From contig QXEO01000236.1 of NCBI GenBank assembly GCA_007115705.1, forward strand, positions 4,809,434 to 4,873,433: DNA of 64,000 nt, read 5' to 3'. Source of the stretch: Dactylis glomerata. Taxonomy: Eukaryota > Streptophyta > Magnoliopsida > Poales > Poaceae. This document shows positions 23,876-35,300 of this stretch, piece after piece. The number at the start of each line of letters is the position of its first letter. The first letter of the stretch is position 1. Both the position numbers and the translations under genes were made by a program. The notes under the pieces were generated by a model. The model saw only the letters and a program-made list of their open reading frames with translations. It did not search any database and had not been told where the DNA came from.

Positions 23876-24132
23876 TACTCCCTCCGTCCTAAATTACTTT
23901 GTATTCTGAGTTCGGTCAAAGTTAAACTAGATAAAGTTTAACCAAGCATATTGATAAAAATATCAAATATTATAATATTAAATATATAATATAAAAATAT
24001 ATTTTATGATGATTCTAACAATATCTATTTCATATCATAAATGCTTATATTTTTCCTTATACTCTTAGAAAAAGTTTATAAAATTTAACTTTAACTAAAC
24101 CTAGAATGTAGGGTAATTTAGGATGGAGGAAG
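23876..24132. mobile_element. Stowaway-type MITE
   Basis: The left end is TACTCCCTCCGTCCTAAATT and the right end is the complement of a GGATGGAGGAAG-type terminus. About 257 bp and AT-rich, it is the same family, in opposite orientation, as the outer MITE at 9005-9466. Confidence 0.8.
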
Positions 24133-24880
24133 CACTACATTATTAGTCACAATGATTTTTTTATTGAGAAGAGTGAATCAACGAGGTTGATGGTTGATTT
24201 CCCATGAGAGGTGTAGGTGGAGGCAGTCTGCTTCCCGTATGCAAAAAAAAGTAAATTGATTTAGGTATTATAGCTAAAGTTGACACGCCTGTTCATTCAT
24301 TTTAGATCAGTGTGTAGTAAACTTTCTTCATTCTACTTTATTTTTGTATTAAATTTTCTTTATCTTACTTGATTTCATTGTGTATTGAACTTTTTATTAT
24401 ATTTTAGATCAAAATGAAGCAAAGTGTGCACACTTTGTCCACCTCGAGGGGGAAATACCCAAGCAAATCTTGCAAAGATCCGGTGGGTGGAAGATGCAAT
24501 CTTAAATTGGAAGAGAGAAACACTAACACTTGGTACAACAACACTCCACCAAAAACTTTTTGAGAAGTATAAATTGAGCATACGTTACATGACGATCTTT
24601 ATGGTAAGGAAATGGCTCGTGACCGGATTATTGGTCCATGGAATGGAAGGTTTCAGTTGCTTTACACCTATAAAACAGTAGTGAAGATGGCTAGTCCAGA
24701 CAGTGTTGTAGATATTGACAAGCATATTGTTGATTACAAAGTAAGAGGGAATAGAATGGAGAAGGAATGCTTCAGGAAGGCTTTTTTTGTTCCAAGGCTT
24801 GTTGGCAAGGGTTTCTAGGTTGTTGCGGGCTTTATTTGGTTGTGGATGCAACTGATTTGAATGGAAGATTTAGAGCACAG

Positions 24881-25144
24881 TTAGAATCGGGGAGACAGGG
24901 CGTTGGATGAACTCGAAAGTAAACGTGGGTGCAGAACCTGGCTTGCTTTCAATCTGTCCCACACCGTACCCTCCTGGCCCCTTTATATAGGTGGCCAGGT
25001 CTCAAGGATCGGGTGGGATCCGATACAGATTACAATATCGACATACGACATGAACTCGTATTTTGACTAGTATTACAATTGGGCCTATCGTAACGGGCCT
25101 CAGGGGTACTCAACTAACGGGCTCTATTATCTATACCCTTGTCA
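24881..25144 (-). repeat. Gypsy-3 3' LTR (outer end deleted)
   Basis: It matches 40730-41019 with a 33-bp gap. On the minus strand it starts TGACAAGGGTATAG. A TATA-like complement lies in the CCTTTATATAGG segment near 24981. Confidence 0.85.
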
Positions 25145-25156
25145 GTAGCCCCCGAG
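25145..25156 (-). other. Gypsy-3 polypurine tract
   Basis: The minus strand reads CTCGGGGGCTAC directly before the 3' LTR. The same 12 bases recur at 25816-25827 and 25950-25961. Confidence 0.8.
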
Positions 25157-25789
25157 ATTCTACCAGAATTGTAGATTCGGGTTGAATCTTAGATCTTTAA
25201 TTCTTTGACTTGATCAATACTTGACTTCTTCAAATCTTGAAATCTTCGACTTGGTCTTTTGACTTATCTTTTTCTATAGTATCTCACAAGGGGCTTTGAT
25301 GAATAAGCCTGACACCACTGACGGATCAAGAGGTCAGTTAACTGCCGGAACAGACACTTACCACCTACTTCAAATTCAATCCCCTTGGACTTGAATTCGG
25401 GAAACCGGTCAAACTCATTCTTTTGCCGCATTTAGAATTTACAAAGAATGAGTCCCAGTGGTTCTCAGGGTACCCAATGCGTCCACCAGGATTTTTTTTC
25501 GCGTTGTAGACACGGATACATACCAGCAGAGCGCATCCATGTGCGTATACCGGGCCACACAGGACGGATCCTGGGGTCTTACCGTCGTGATATATTCCAA
25601 CCACGGCATTCAAGTTTTGTCACGATGACGCAACTCGAGAATCATACGTTGCAGCCTTGTTTGACTATTCTAGCATACAAAATATTCGGGTTTATTTAAC
25701 CTTGATCGATAAAAATCTTCCTCCCGATGGTAGTAATGATGCTTCCAGAATCTTATTCGCCTTCATTGTTCATTATAAAACATTGTCGA

Positions 25790-26010
25790 GTGCGCGCCCA
25801 GCGCTCCCGATGGGAGTAGCCCCCGAGGCTATAGTCGAAAAATCTTTTTTCGTGTATAGTCTCAAAGACAGCGTGCCTTCTTTCATACCGCGAGATCATA
25901 ATGTGACTCAATAATATCGTCGGGTGCGTGCCCAGCGCTCCCGATGGTAGTAGCCCCCGAGGCTATAGTCGAATGTTTTTGGGTATAGACTCAAAGAATG
26001 ACTCCTCTTT
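25790..26010. repeat. 133-bp direct repeat in Gypsy-3
   Basis: CCCAGCGCTCCCGATGG at 25798 recurs at 25931. Each copy includes GTAGCCCCCGAGGCTATAG, which contains the complement of the polypurine tract. Confidence 0.8.
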
Positions 26011-26294
26011 TACCAGGTTCAATTTTTCGTCGGCTTCCTTGATCTTCTTTTTTCCAAGTTCGCCAACTCGAACCATCTTCAGAATATTCATCTTACTAGC
26101 GTCCACTGCTTATCATAGTCTTCAGTTCTCGTTACCCGTACGTTTGTGACGTCATTAATCTATTTATAATTATCTCTAGATTTTGACCGTTACCCATGGA
26201 CAGCGCGGTAATTTTGCAATTCCTCTACCCGTTAGTGGGCTGCCGTTTCCGCTCTTTGCGCCATGTCTCAGCCCACGTTCCGTTACCTGGAAGC

Positions 26295-26301
26295 TATATA
26301 A
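26295..26301 (+). promoter_or_regulatory. TATA box of the antisense gene in Gypsy-3
   Basis: TATATAA followed by a GGGG-containing stretch lies 115 bp before the ATG at 26416, on the strand opposite to the retrotransposon. The spacing suits a transcription start near 26325 with a leader of about 90 bases. Confidence 0.55.
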
Positions 26302-26415
26302 GGGGAAAGTGGGAAAATTTACTGTTTACCAGTTCATTGCTTCCGCCGCCGCCACGATTGCTGCAATCTCTGCTCTCCTTTGATCTCCTGCTGAGCCCCC
26401 GTGCGCAGATCGTAG

Positions 26416-29136
26416 ATGCGCGTGAAGCATCAGGCGCAGAAGCACAAGATGACCAAGGGGATGAACGCCACGACGAGCTGGGTGCCTTCTGCCTTTATGC
26501 AGAAGGAGTTGGACAAGGCCCGGGCGGATGGTCTCGTCTCCAACGACGACGAGGTTATCTTCCCCAGCGCTGAGCGGATCCCCAAGCCCAGAGATGGTTT
26601 TCGGGTGATGTTCTTTGTCTATCTTTTGCGCGGTCTTTCCCTTCCTGCCCACGAATTTCTTCATGGGCTTCTTTTTGTTTATAGTGTGCAGCTTCACCAG
26701 CTCACACCAAACTTCATCTTGCACATTGCTTGTTTCATAACTTTGTGCGAGTCGTTTCTGGGGATTGATCCCCACTTTCTTCTTTGGAGAGCCCACTTTC
26801 GGCTCCGCCCCAGTGTCGCATTGTCCAAGAAACCCGAACTGGGCGGAGCTTGTATCTCTGTTCGCTCTGAATCGCAGTATTTGGAGTTTTTAATGGCTGC
26901 CTCGGTACAAGGTTGGAGGACCAGGTGGTTTTATATCAAAGACCAAAAGAATTCCCCCTCTGACAAGTACGGCCTTGCCCCATTTGAAGCCTCCCAAGAA
27001 TTGAAGAAATTGGCCTCGTGGGATTCGCCTCCCACGGAAACTGAGATGGAGGAGATCAAGCCACTCCTGGCCCGCATCCAGGAGCTGAAAAGTGGTAGAG
27101 GAGGTGCTCTTTCGGGTACACAACTCATGGCTTTTTTCCTGCAGTGTCGGGTTCAACCCCTGCAGCATCGTCTCTCCAAGTTGTGGACTTTTTCCGGCTT
27201 GGGGGATCCTTCTCGAGTATCTAAAAATCTTATGGAGAAGAAGGACCTCGACAAGCGTGTGAGAGCTCTTACCACTCTCACCAAAGATCATGAAGTTGCG
27301 GACTTAGCTGCAAGCCACTTCGACTCCGAGCATCCCTTGCCTGCGGTAATTTTTGCTGTCTTTACTTTGCCTTGTCTTTCTCTTATTATTCTTCGCCTTA
27401 TATCTTTCGGGTTGTTTTGTCTTTTCAGGATCATTGACTTCTTGTTTCTCGCCCTCCTCTCCCAGAGGGAGGGGCCATTACGCATGTTCATGTTTCTGCG
27501 GCCTCCGAAGCCCCCGAGACTAAGGACAGCCACGATGGAGACGAAGGCGAGAATTCGCTGGAAAGGACCAGTTCAACGACGTTACCTCCTCCTGCGCTTT
27601 CTGAAGACATTGTCATGGACAAGAAGAGGAAACGTGTCGAAGAATTTGCTTCTTCTAGTGCCTCCGCCCCTAAGACTGTGGCCGGGGAATCCTTTGAGCC
27701 AGAGGACGGCGGAGAACTCTTCGACTTCATGGACTCGTGAGTGTTCATCTGTTTGTTTTCATATATTTAGCTTTTCATTGTCGACCTTGATAGATGACTT
27801 TGTCTTTTTCTCTTTTTCTCAGTGACGAGGAGAACCCGAAGAGATTTGTTGCTGAGGCCCCCGTCACTGATACTCTTGTCATCAACGAGCCATCGCCACA
27901 AGAGGTTGATCCAGCAGCGAAACCTCAAAAAGCTTCGAAGAAGCCTACCAAGAAGGTAGTCACTGTTCGTAGCTCTAGGCACTTGCAGAAAGCTTCCGAC
28001 GCCGGTGCTATCCTTGAGGCCCATCAGTCCACAAGCTCCTCCGACGACGTGCGTAAACATACTATTATATTTACTTCAACTTTTACGTGTTGATGCTCAC
28101 ATCCTATTTTCTGAACAGAACCTGATGAAGAGATTTGTCGACTTGGGCAATGAATGCGTCGAGTACCTAAAAGTTGCCAAGGCTTCTGAAGGTAAGTCTC
28201 GTTTTTAGCACTTGCTTATCTTTGCATGCATGTCTCTGCTTCTTTACATGACTTTTTCTTTCCTCTTTGTTTAACTCAGGTGCTCTAAAGGCAGCCAATG
28301 CTCGTGTTGCATCGCTGGAAGCTGAACTAGAAGCCTCCAGGACAGCCTTTGATGCTGCCACTGCTGCCAAGGTTAATGCTGAGAAGTCTGCTAAGTCAGC
28401 ATTGGCTAAGGCGAAAAAAGCAGAGAAGGACTTGGCTAATGCTAACAAGGAGCACCTCCAGCGGGAGCAAGCCGTGGATGAACGGCTAAATCAGATGTCT
28501 GCTGCTGCTGGAGGTATATACTATACTTTCTTTCATTTTGTTGGCTTTCTTGCTCTCTTATGCTTGCTGATGTATTCCTTTTCTGCTGTTTTGCTGTTTC
28601 CTTGGTTTTGCAGAATATAGTGAAGTGTCTGCGTCGGCTTTGCAGCTTGACGAAGATCATCTCTTGGCCGCGGTCAGCTTGCTGGAAGCTAACTGGATAT
28701 CTGTCCGAGAAATCTTTGAGTTGGTTAACCGCGTACTTACGCGGATTTTCGTCGGGCTGTGGCCCAAGAAGAAGGCCAATGTACCAGACTTGAAGAATCT
28801 TGCCAAAGCCTTCGACATTGATGACGACCCCATACTTACTATGAAGGGTCTCTCGTTGAAGTGAGGTGCCGATATGCGCATGGTGAGGAGGTGAACTGGG
28901 AGAAGGTTAGCTCTTTCCCTGACCGTCCTCGTTTGGAACTGAAGCCCTTCTTCGAGAAGGCGAAAAAATATGCGCCGGGCATCGTGTCGATGATTTCCCC
29001 TTCGGCAGCTTCCGCGACCGGTACGACGCCGATTTCTTCGACTCCGGCCACAAGTGGATCTATGCCTCCTCCTGATGCTGGTGCTGCTTCTGCTACCCCC
29101 CCTTATACTATGGATCGTGAGGCCGAGGTGGCATAG
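26416..29136 (+). pseudogene. Antisense multi-exon gene in Gypsy-3 (Transposase_28-like protein), disrupted
   Basis: The first exon (26416-27345) encodes a recognisable plant retrotransposon-associated protein, with VMFFVYLLRGLSLPAHEF and LTPNFILHIACFITLCESFLG; I associate this with the Pfam family 'Putative gypsy type transposon' (PF04195). Likely later exons, each with GT..AG borders, are 27429-27736, 27823-28048, 28119-28191, 28280-28513 (Ala/Lys/Glu-rich, coiled-coil-like) and 28614 onward. An in-frame stop follows the second acceptor (about 27435), and another stop at 28862-28864 is followed by a frame resuming as GEEVNWEKVSSF to 29136. So this copy is broken. Its role in the element life cycle is not known. 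Confidence 0.7.
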
Positions 29137-29318
29137 ACTTGGTCTCCCTTGTAATTTTAGTTTCATTCTGATGTAGCAAAAACTCTCTAGTCGCATGTAG
29201 CCCAAGAACCTTAGTCAGAGGGCTTATGCTTTTGTAAATCTATCATCTTTTGCGAAATGTTGTATTTGGTTTAGCTTCTGAGATGCTCCTCTCTTCTTTT
29301 TCTTTTGCCTTCCAGCCT

Positions 29319-32300
29319 ATGCGTGCTGGTGAATTATCTGGTCGTGGTCAAGCTCCATCTTTTGCCGATGCTTTCGACTCCGGAGTTTTGTCGCCTCCTC
29401 GTCCTGTTTGCCAATGCGATGAGTATTTCTCAAGGATTGCAGATCTTGAAAGCCGTTTGACTTTGTCTAAACGCCAAGCGCAGATGGCTATGGGTAAAGC
29501 CAGCAAATCTTGTGATTTTATGAAGCAGATATCCATACTCGAGGATACGGTGTCGAGTCTGACAGCTAAAATTGTACATTTGGAGGAGTGCGACTCCTTT
29601 CTCGTTGGTATTATCGAATCTACTTGCGAGTTGCTGCGATGTAAGTTTTCCTGCAATTTTCCTCTTTTGCTTTTTGATACGTCTCCAACGTATCTATAAT
29701 TTTTGATGCTCCATGCTTGTTTTTATACCATTTGCCTATTGTTTCGTTACACTTAGTGGCACTTTTATGCATTTTCCGGAACTAACCAATTAACGAGTTG
29801 CCACAGTGCCAGTTCCCTGTTTTCTGCTGTTTTTGTGTTTCAGAGTGATACACAGGAAATATTCTCGGAATTGGACGAAACAAGTTCCTGAAGTCTTATT
29901 TTACCCATAAGCTTCCAGAGATCCGAAGGAGAGTCGGAGGGGGGCCACCAGGGCCCCACACGCAGGGGCGGCGCGGCCAGGCCCCTAGCCGCGCGGGCCC
30001 TGCGTGAGGGCGCCTGGCTCCCCCTCTGACATCGCCCCTTCGTCTATAAAGACCCTCCGATGGAAAAAACCTAAGTACCCGATCAGATTTCAAGAACACA
30101 TCGCGATCCGCCGCCACCGTCGACCCGAAGATCGGGAGGGTCCAGAAGCTCTTCCCGGCACCCTGCCGGAGAGGGGAATCGCCACCGAAGGTCTTCTTCA
30201 TCGCCATGCTTGCCTCCGGAGTGATGAGTGAGTAGTCTACCTTGGACTATGGGTCCATAGCAGTAGCTAGATGGTTGTCTTCTCCACCATGTGCTTCATG
30301 TTTAGATCTCATGAGCTGCCATACATGATTGAGATCACCGTTATGTAATTCTACATGTTTGGTTTGTTGGGATCCGATGAATATTGGTGTTTATGATTAA
30401 GTTGTTGTACTGAATTATATCTTTTGTTATCTCTATGTTGTTTATGATCTTGCATGCTCTCCGTTGTTAGTAGCTATCTTGGCCGAGTAGTTGCTAGTGA
30501 CTCCAAGAGGGGGTATTTATGCTCGATAGTGGGTTCATGCCTCTATTTCACCTGGGGGAGTGACAGAAACCTCTAAGGTGGTAGATGTGCTGTTGCTACT
30601 AGGGAGAAAACAACATTCATATGCTCAAGGGCATATGCTTTGTTTACATTACACACTTTGCTTAATGCAATTATGTGTTGTTCGCAACTTAATACTTCTA
30701 GGGTGTTCGGATTGATATCCCCGGGAGTGGATTATTAGTCATAGATGCAGTTGGATGGCGGTCTATGTATTTTGTTGTAATGCCCAGAGTAAATCTCATA
30801 GTGATCTTCTTGACATATCACGTTTATCTTTATTCTATCAATTGCCCAACTGTAATTTGTTTACCCAGCATGTGTTATTTTATCTATGGAGAGACACCAC
30901 TAGTGAACTGTGGATCCCGGTCCTATTTCCATCATATTGCTATCACCTGTTTACTTTACTCGCACTGTTTACTTTACTCATACTGTTTACTTTACTCGCA
31001 TACTATATTGTTTTCCACTCGATACGCTTATAACCTTTGTTTCAAGCAAACCGGTGAGATTGACAACCTCATTGCAAGTTGGGAACAAAGTATTTGTTTG
31101 TGTGTGTGCAGGTTCCGCATCACCTTCAGTCGTCATTGTCTCTCCTCTCCTGATCGATAAACCTTGGTTTCTTAAACTGAGGGAAAACTAGCTGCTATAC
31201 TCATCATATCTTCCTCTTGGGGTTCCCAACGGGCTGGTTATCCACCACGCACAAGGACCGTCTGCTCCCACATCAACCACACGCCATCAAAGGGATCAGC
31301 TAATTTTCTGGCGCCGTTGCCGGGGAGGAAGAGAAGACTTCTGCGAGGGGAGTTTTTCGCACACACATCCTTTACTTTGTTATTGTTTTGCTTTGCTTTA
31401 TTTATTTTACCTGCATTGCTTTATATCAAAAACCCAAAAAAATTAGAATCCTTGGTAGTTGTTATTTCTTTACTTTAGTTTATCATGTTGATCCCTAAGT
31501 ACGTTCTGGAGGACCTCTCAGTAGGTAGTGGTTCGATTATTGGCAAAAGTAACATTGAGGAGTTCTTTAATCACATTAGTTTGCATGAGGAAGTTCAGGA
31601 AAAGTCTTGGGTTGAGCTTGCTCCTAGTATTGAAGTTGCTTCTGTTTATTTAATTCACATGTTAGATGCTAGGTTTGCTAGTCTTAATCCTTTTATGCAA
31701 TACATGTTCCTTAAGCTTCACAAAATTGAGGATCCCGAAAAGAAAGCTTTTATCTTGGAAACTTTGCGCCTAGAATTTAAGGATGTCGTTATTGAAGCTA
31801 GAAAGGTTCTTAAACATTTTAATAAACTCGGTTCGCCTATAAAGGTTATTGATACTAATGATGAGGGAACCGAAATACCTATACCTTGCAAGCTTTTGGG
31901 ATTGAGTGAAGCCCTCAAAAATAATTTTGCTTGGATCTGTCCTGAAAATCTTTTTGATGAGAATAGTGTACCAAAGCATGATCACAAAGGGTCTTCAAAA
32001 ACTTATGTGGATGAAATACAATGCCTTATTGACAAGACCTCTGCTGTTGATCTTAATGCTTCTGCTGAAAATACTTGATTCGCAATTTTCTGCGCCTAGC
32101 TCAAAGGCGTTAAAGAAAAGCACTCTTGGGAGATAACCCAATGTTTTCTTTTCAGTATTTTTTCTTTTATTTGAGTCTTGGAAGTCATTACTACTGTAAT
32201 GACCGCTCCTTATCTTGTTTATTTCGTTTTTGTGCCAAGAGAAGCCTCTAATTTGAGTGAGGTAAAGATTTGGGGATGTTGCTGTCCTGAAACTGTTTTC

Positions 32301-35300
32301 GGTGCTGCACCGTAAAAATTCGTGAAAATTCTCTGTATATCTTTTGGACCTGCGATTTCTTGTGCATATGCCCCAGGTTATATCCAAACTTTTGTTAGTT
32401 GAACACTTTTTAATTTGAGCAACAGAAAATCCCTCAAAAATTCGACATTTGTCAGCTGTTCAGTTTTGACAGATTTCTGCCAATATTTGTGTTTGCCACT
32501 TTATCACTTTCTTTTGAGTTCTTTTGATCATGGAAGTTTTGGAGAGGTTGCTACAGTAGTATCTACTATGTATGTGGTGGTTTTGAGTTGAAACCTGAAG
32601 CAAATAGAGGATTGATTATATGTTATGCTTACACTAATGTTGCTAATAGAATTGTGTTTAGTTTTGTATGAAGGAAGTTTTCAAGTGTAGGGATTGGAGA
32701 ATGATGAGATGAGTTGAAGAATGGACAAAATCTCAAGCTTGGGGATGCCCATGCATCACCCCAAGAAATATCCAAGAAGTACAAGCGTCAAAGCTTGGGG
32801 ATGCCCCCGAGGCACCCCTTCTTCATCGGCAAAAATTAGGTCACCTTTCAAAACACTATATTTTTATTGCTTCATGCACTATGTGTTTTTCTTGGAGCGT
32901 TAGTAGTTTTAGTTTTCTTAGTTGGTTTAGTTTGTTTGTTTGCTGCAATAAATGGTTGGACCCCAACAAATTTCTTTTGGAGAAGTTGCCTTGCTTTTCA
33001 TTTGCCAAGAACGCTCTAGTTTTCACTCTTATTAAAAATCGAGTGTTCTTCTTTTTCTGCTGCTGCTTTTGGTTTTCGTTTTCGCCTTGATTTGCGTTCA
33101 GACCTTGTCATATCTTTTCATCAAGGTGAATTTTTGCCTCTGATCTTTATTGGTTTTCATCAAAAGAGGTGTTTATAAAATTTTCAAATGGTGTTGGAAA
33201 AGAGAAAAAGCTTTGTGCAAAATAGTGGTACAAGAAGGAGCTTGTGTAGACTGCGGCTTAGGCTTTTTCATGTCATGCTTGATGTCTTTTTGATAGTATG
33301 CTTAGTAGTTTTGCTGTAGCATGACTTGTCTCAAATAACTGAGATTGCTTAATGAGCCTTTGAAAAAATCATGCGTTGTTTTTATTGTATGGAAGCATTA
33401 TTTTGGTTTTCTCCTTGATGCTTTATTTGGGTTGACTTGGCGCATGCTCACACATGTTAGACTCTTACAAAGTCGCCAATAGCCTTCATGATCATTTAGT
33501 TTTTGACTTTTGATGCTATCTTATGCTTCTTTTAATGTCGCTTTGTCGCTTTGCATGATTATGGCCATTATTGCTCTCTTAGTTGGTCGCTCCCAGTCTT
33601 TTCCTAGCCCTCGCCTTGTACTGAGTATGAGCTCTACTCGTGCATCCAACTCCTAAAAGCCAAAGTTTTCCAAAGTGTCCACCATACATACCTACTAGCA
33701 ATTTGCTATTCGAAGTAATTTGACTTGCTTTTATTTTCTCTTCAAATTAAACTCTTACCAGTGTTATGCGAAATTCGGTCAGTAAAGCTCTCACGAATCG
33801 GAAGGCACACTTTACTTTTTCCTGTTCTTAAAAATTTGACATTGTGGTCTCTTATGTTGAGTTGTTATGCTTACAAGTTGTAAGTTGGATTCTAGCCCAT
33901 CCATGCTGTCATGGGGCAAGCTTTCAACATTGCACTTCTTATTTGAGTTGATATCGTGATCTTTTGTCTATGGATGCCCGCAGTGTGAAATGAATTGGGA
34001 ATCTTGTGGGGATCATGGAGTTTGTATATGTGTTAGGGAAACGCCGGGCCGCCAATCTAAGCCATGCATAATTCATGGTGGAAATTTGCAGCATACCCAT
34101 GGTGAACATTCGACGACACATCTCACAATAAAAAGCTAAACAAAAGGCAAATAAAAGAGATGTCGGGGTGTTCATTGTCTGCTTGTCCTGTCATTTTGGT
34201 GTGGGCTTGTTCCATGTCATCGGGCACGGAGGTACCCCATTGGCGGTTCTCAATGATATGCATATACTTACAATGACAAGAGCCTTGCTTGGGACTCTAA
34301 GTAAAGTAGCATGAGGTTTGGGTACTCGTATTCACGGGGCACGAGGTCTTCAACTTATGATTTGTCAAGCATATGCATCATAATTGTTCTCGCATTAACT
34401 TTAACCATTCAAGATGCTTATGATGGGGGCAATGAGAGCTCAAAGCCGGTAAGTACCATAATTTTTGAAGGTTATAAAACTTGCAATCACTGCTTCCCTC
34501 TGCGAATGGCCTTTCTTTTACTTTTATGTTGAGTCACCACCTTCTTTCTTTATGCACCATTAAGAGAGCATAGTTGTCATTCTTAGTGTGATATGCATTG
34601 TCCCAAAGTTCATTGATTGATTCATATTGTTGGTTTCACTTGTTCTTAAATTATTTGTATCTAGTCGCCCTCTTAAACTTGAAGGTGTCCTATGCATTTA
34701 TGTTTTGCTCTCTTTGAAGGACAAGCTGAAAACCATTTGTATGTTTTTCCTTATGATTTGAACACACGTTTGACTTTCATTGTTTCGTTTTTCATGATCT
34801 TTTGTTTGTGTTCATTTGCATGTTTACAACATGGTTGCTAAGTTTCTTATTGTCTTGATTATATCTTCATGCCCATGTTTTAAGTTCTTATGATCCCAGC
34901 TCACCAATGCTTACATTTATGATCAAGATTGTGTAGGTGCATGTCACCTCAAAAATTATTCTTTGTTATCACTTACCTACTCGAGGACGAGCAGGAGTTA
35001 AGCTTGGGGATGCTTGATACGTCTCCAACGTATCTATAATTTTTGATGCTCCATGCTTGTTTTTATACCATTTGCCTATTGTTTCGTTACACTTAGTGGC
35101 ACTTTTATGCATTTTCTGAAACTAACCTATTAACGAGTTGCCACAGTGCTAGTTCCCTGTTTTCTGCTGTTTTTGTGTTTCAGAGTGATACACAGGAAAT
35201 ATTCTCGGAATTGGACGAAACAAGTTCCTGAAGTCTTATTTTACCCATAAGCTTCCAGAGATCCGAAGGAGAGTCGGAGGGGGGCCACCAGGGCCCCACA

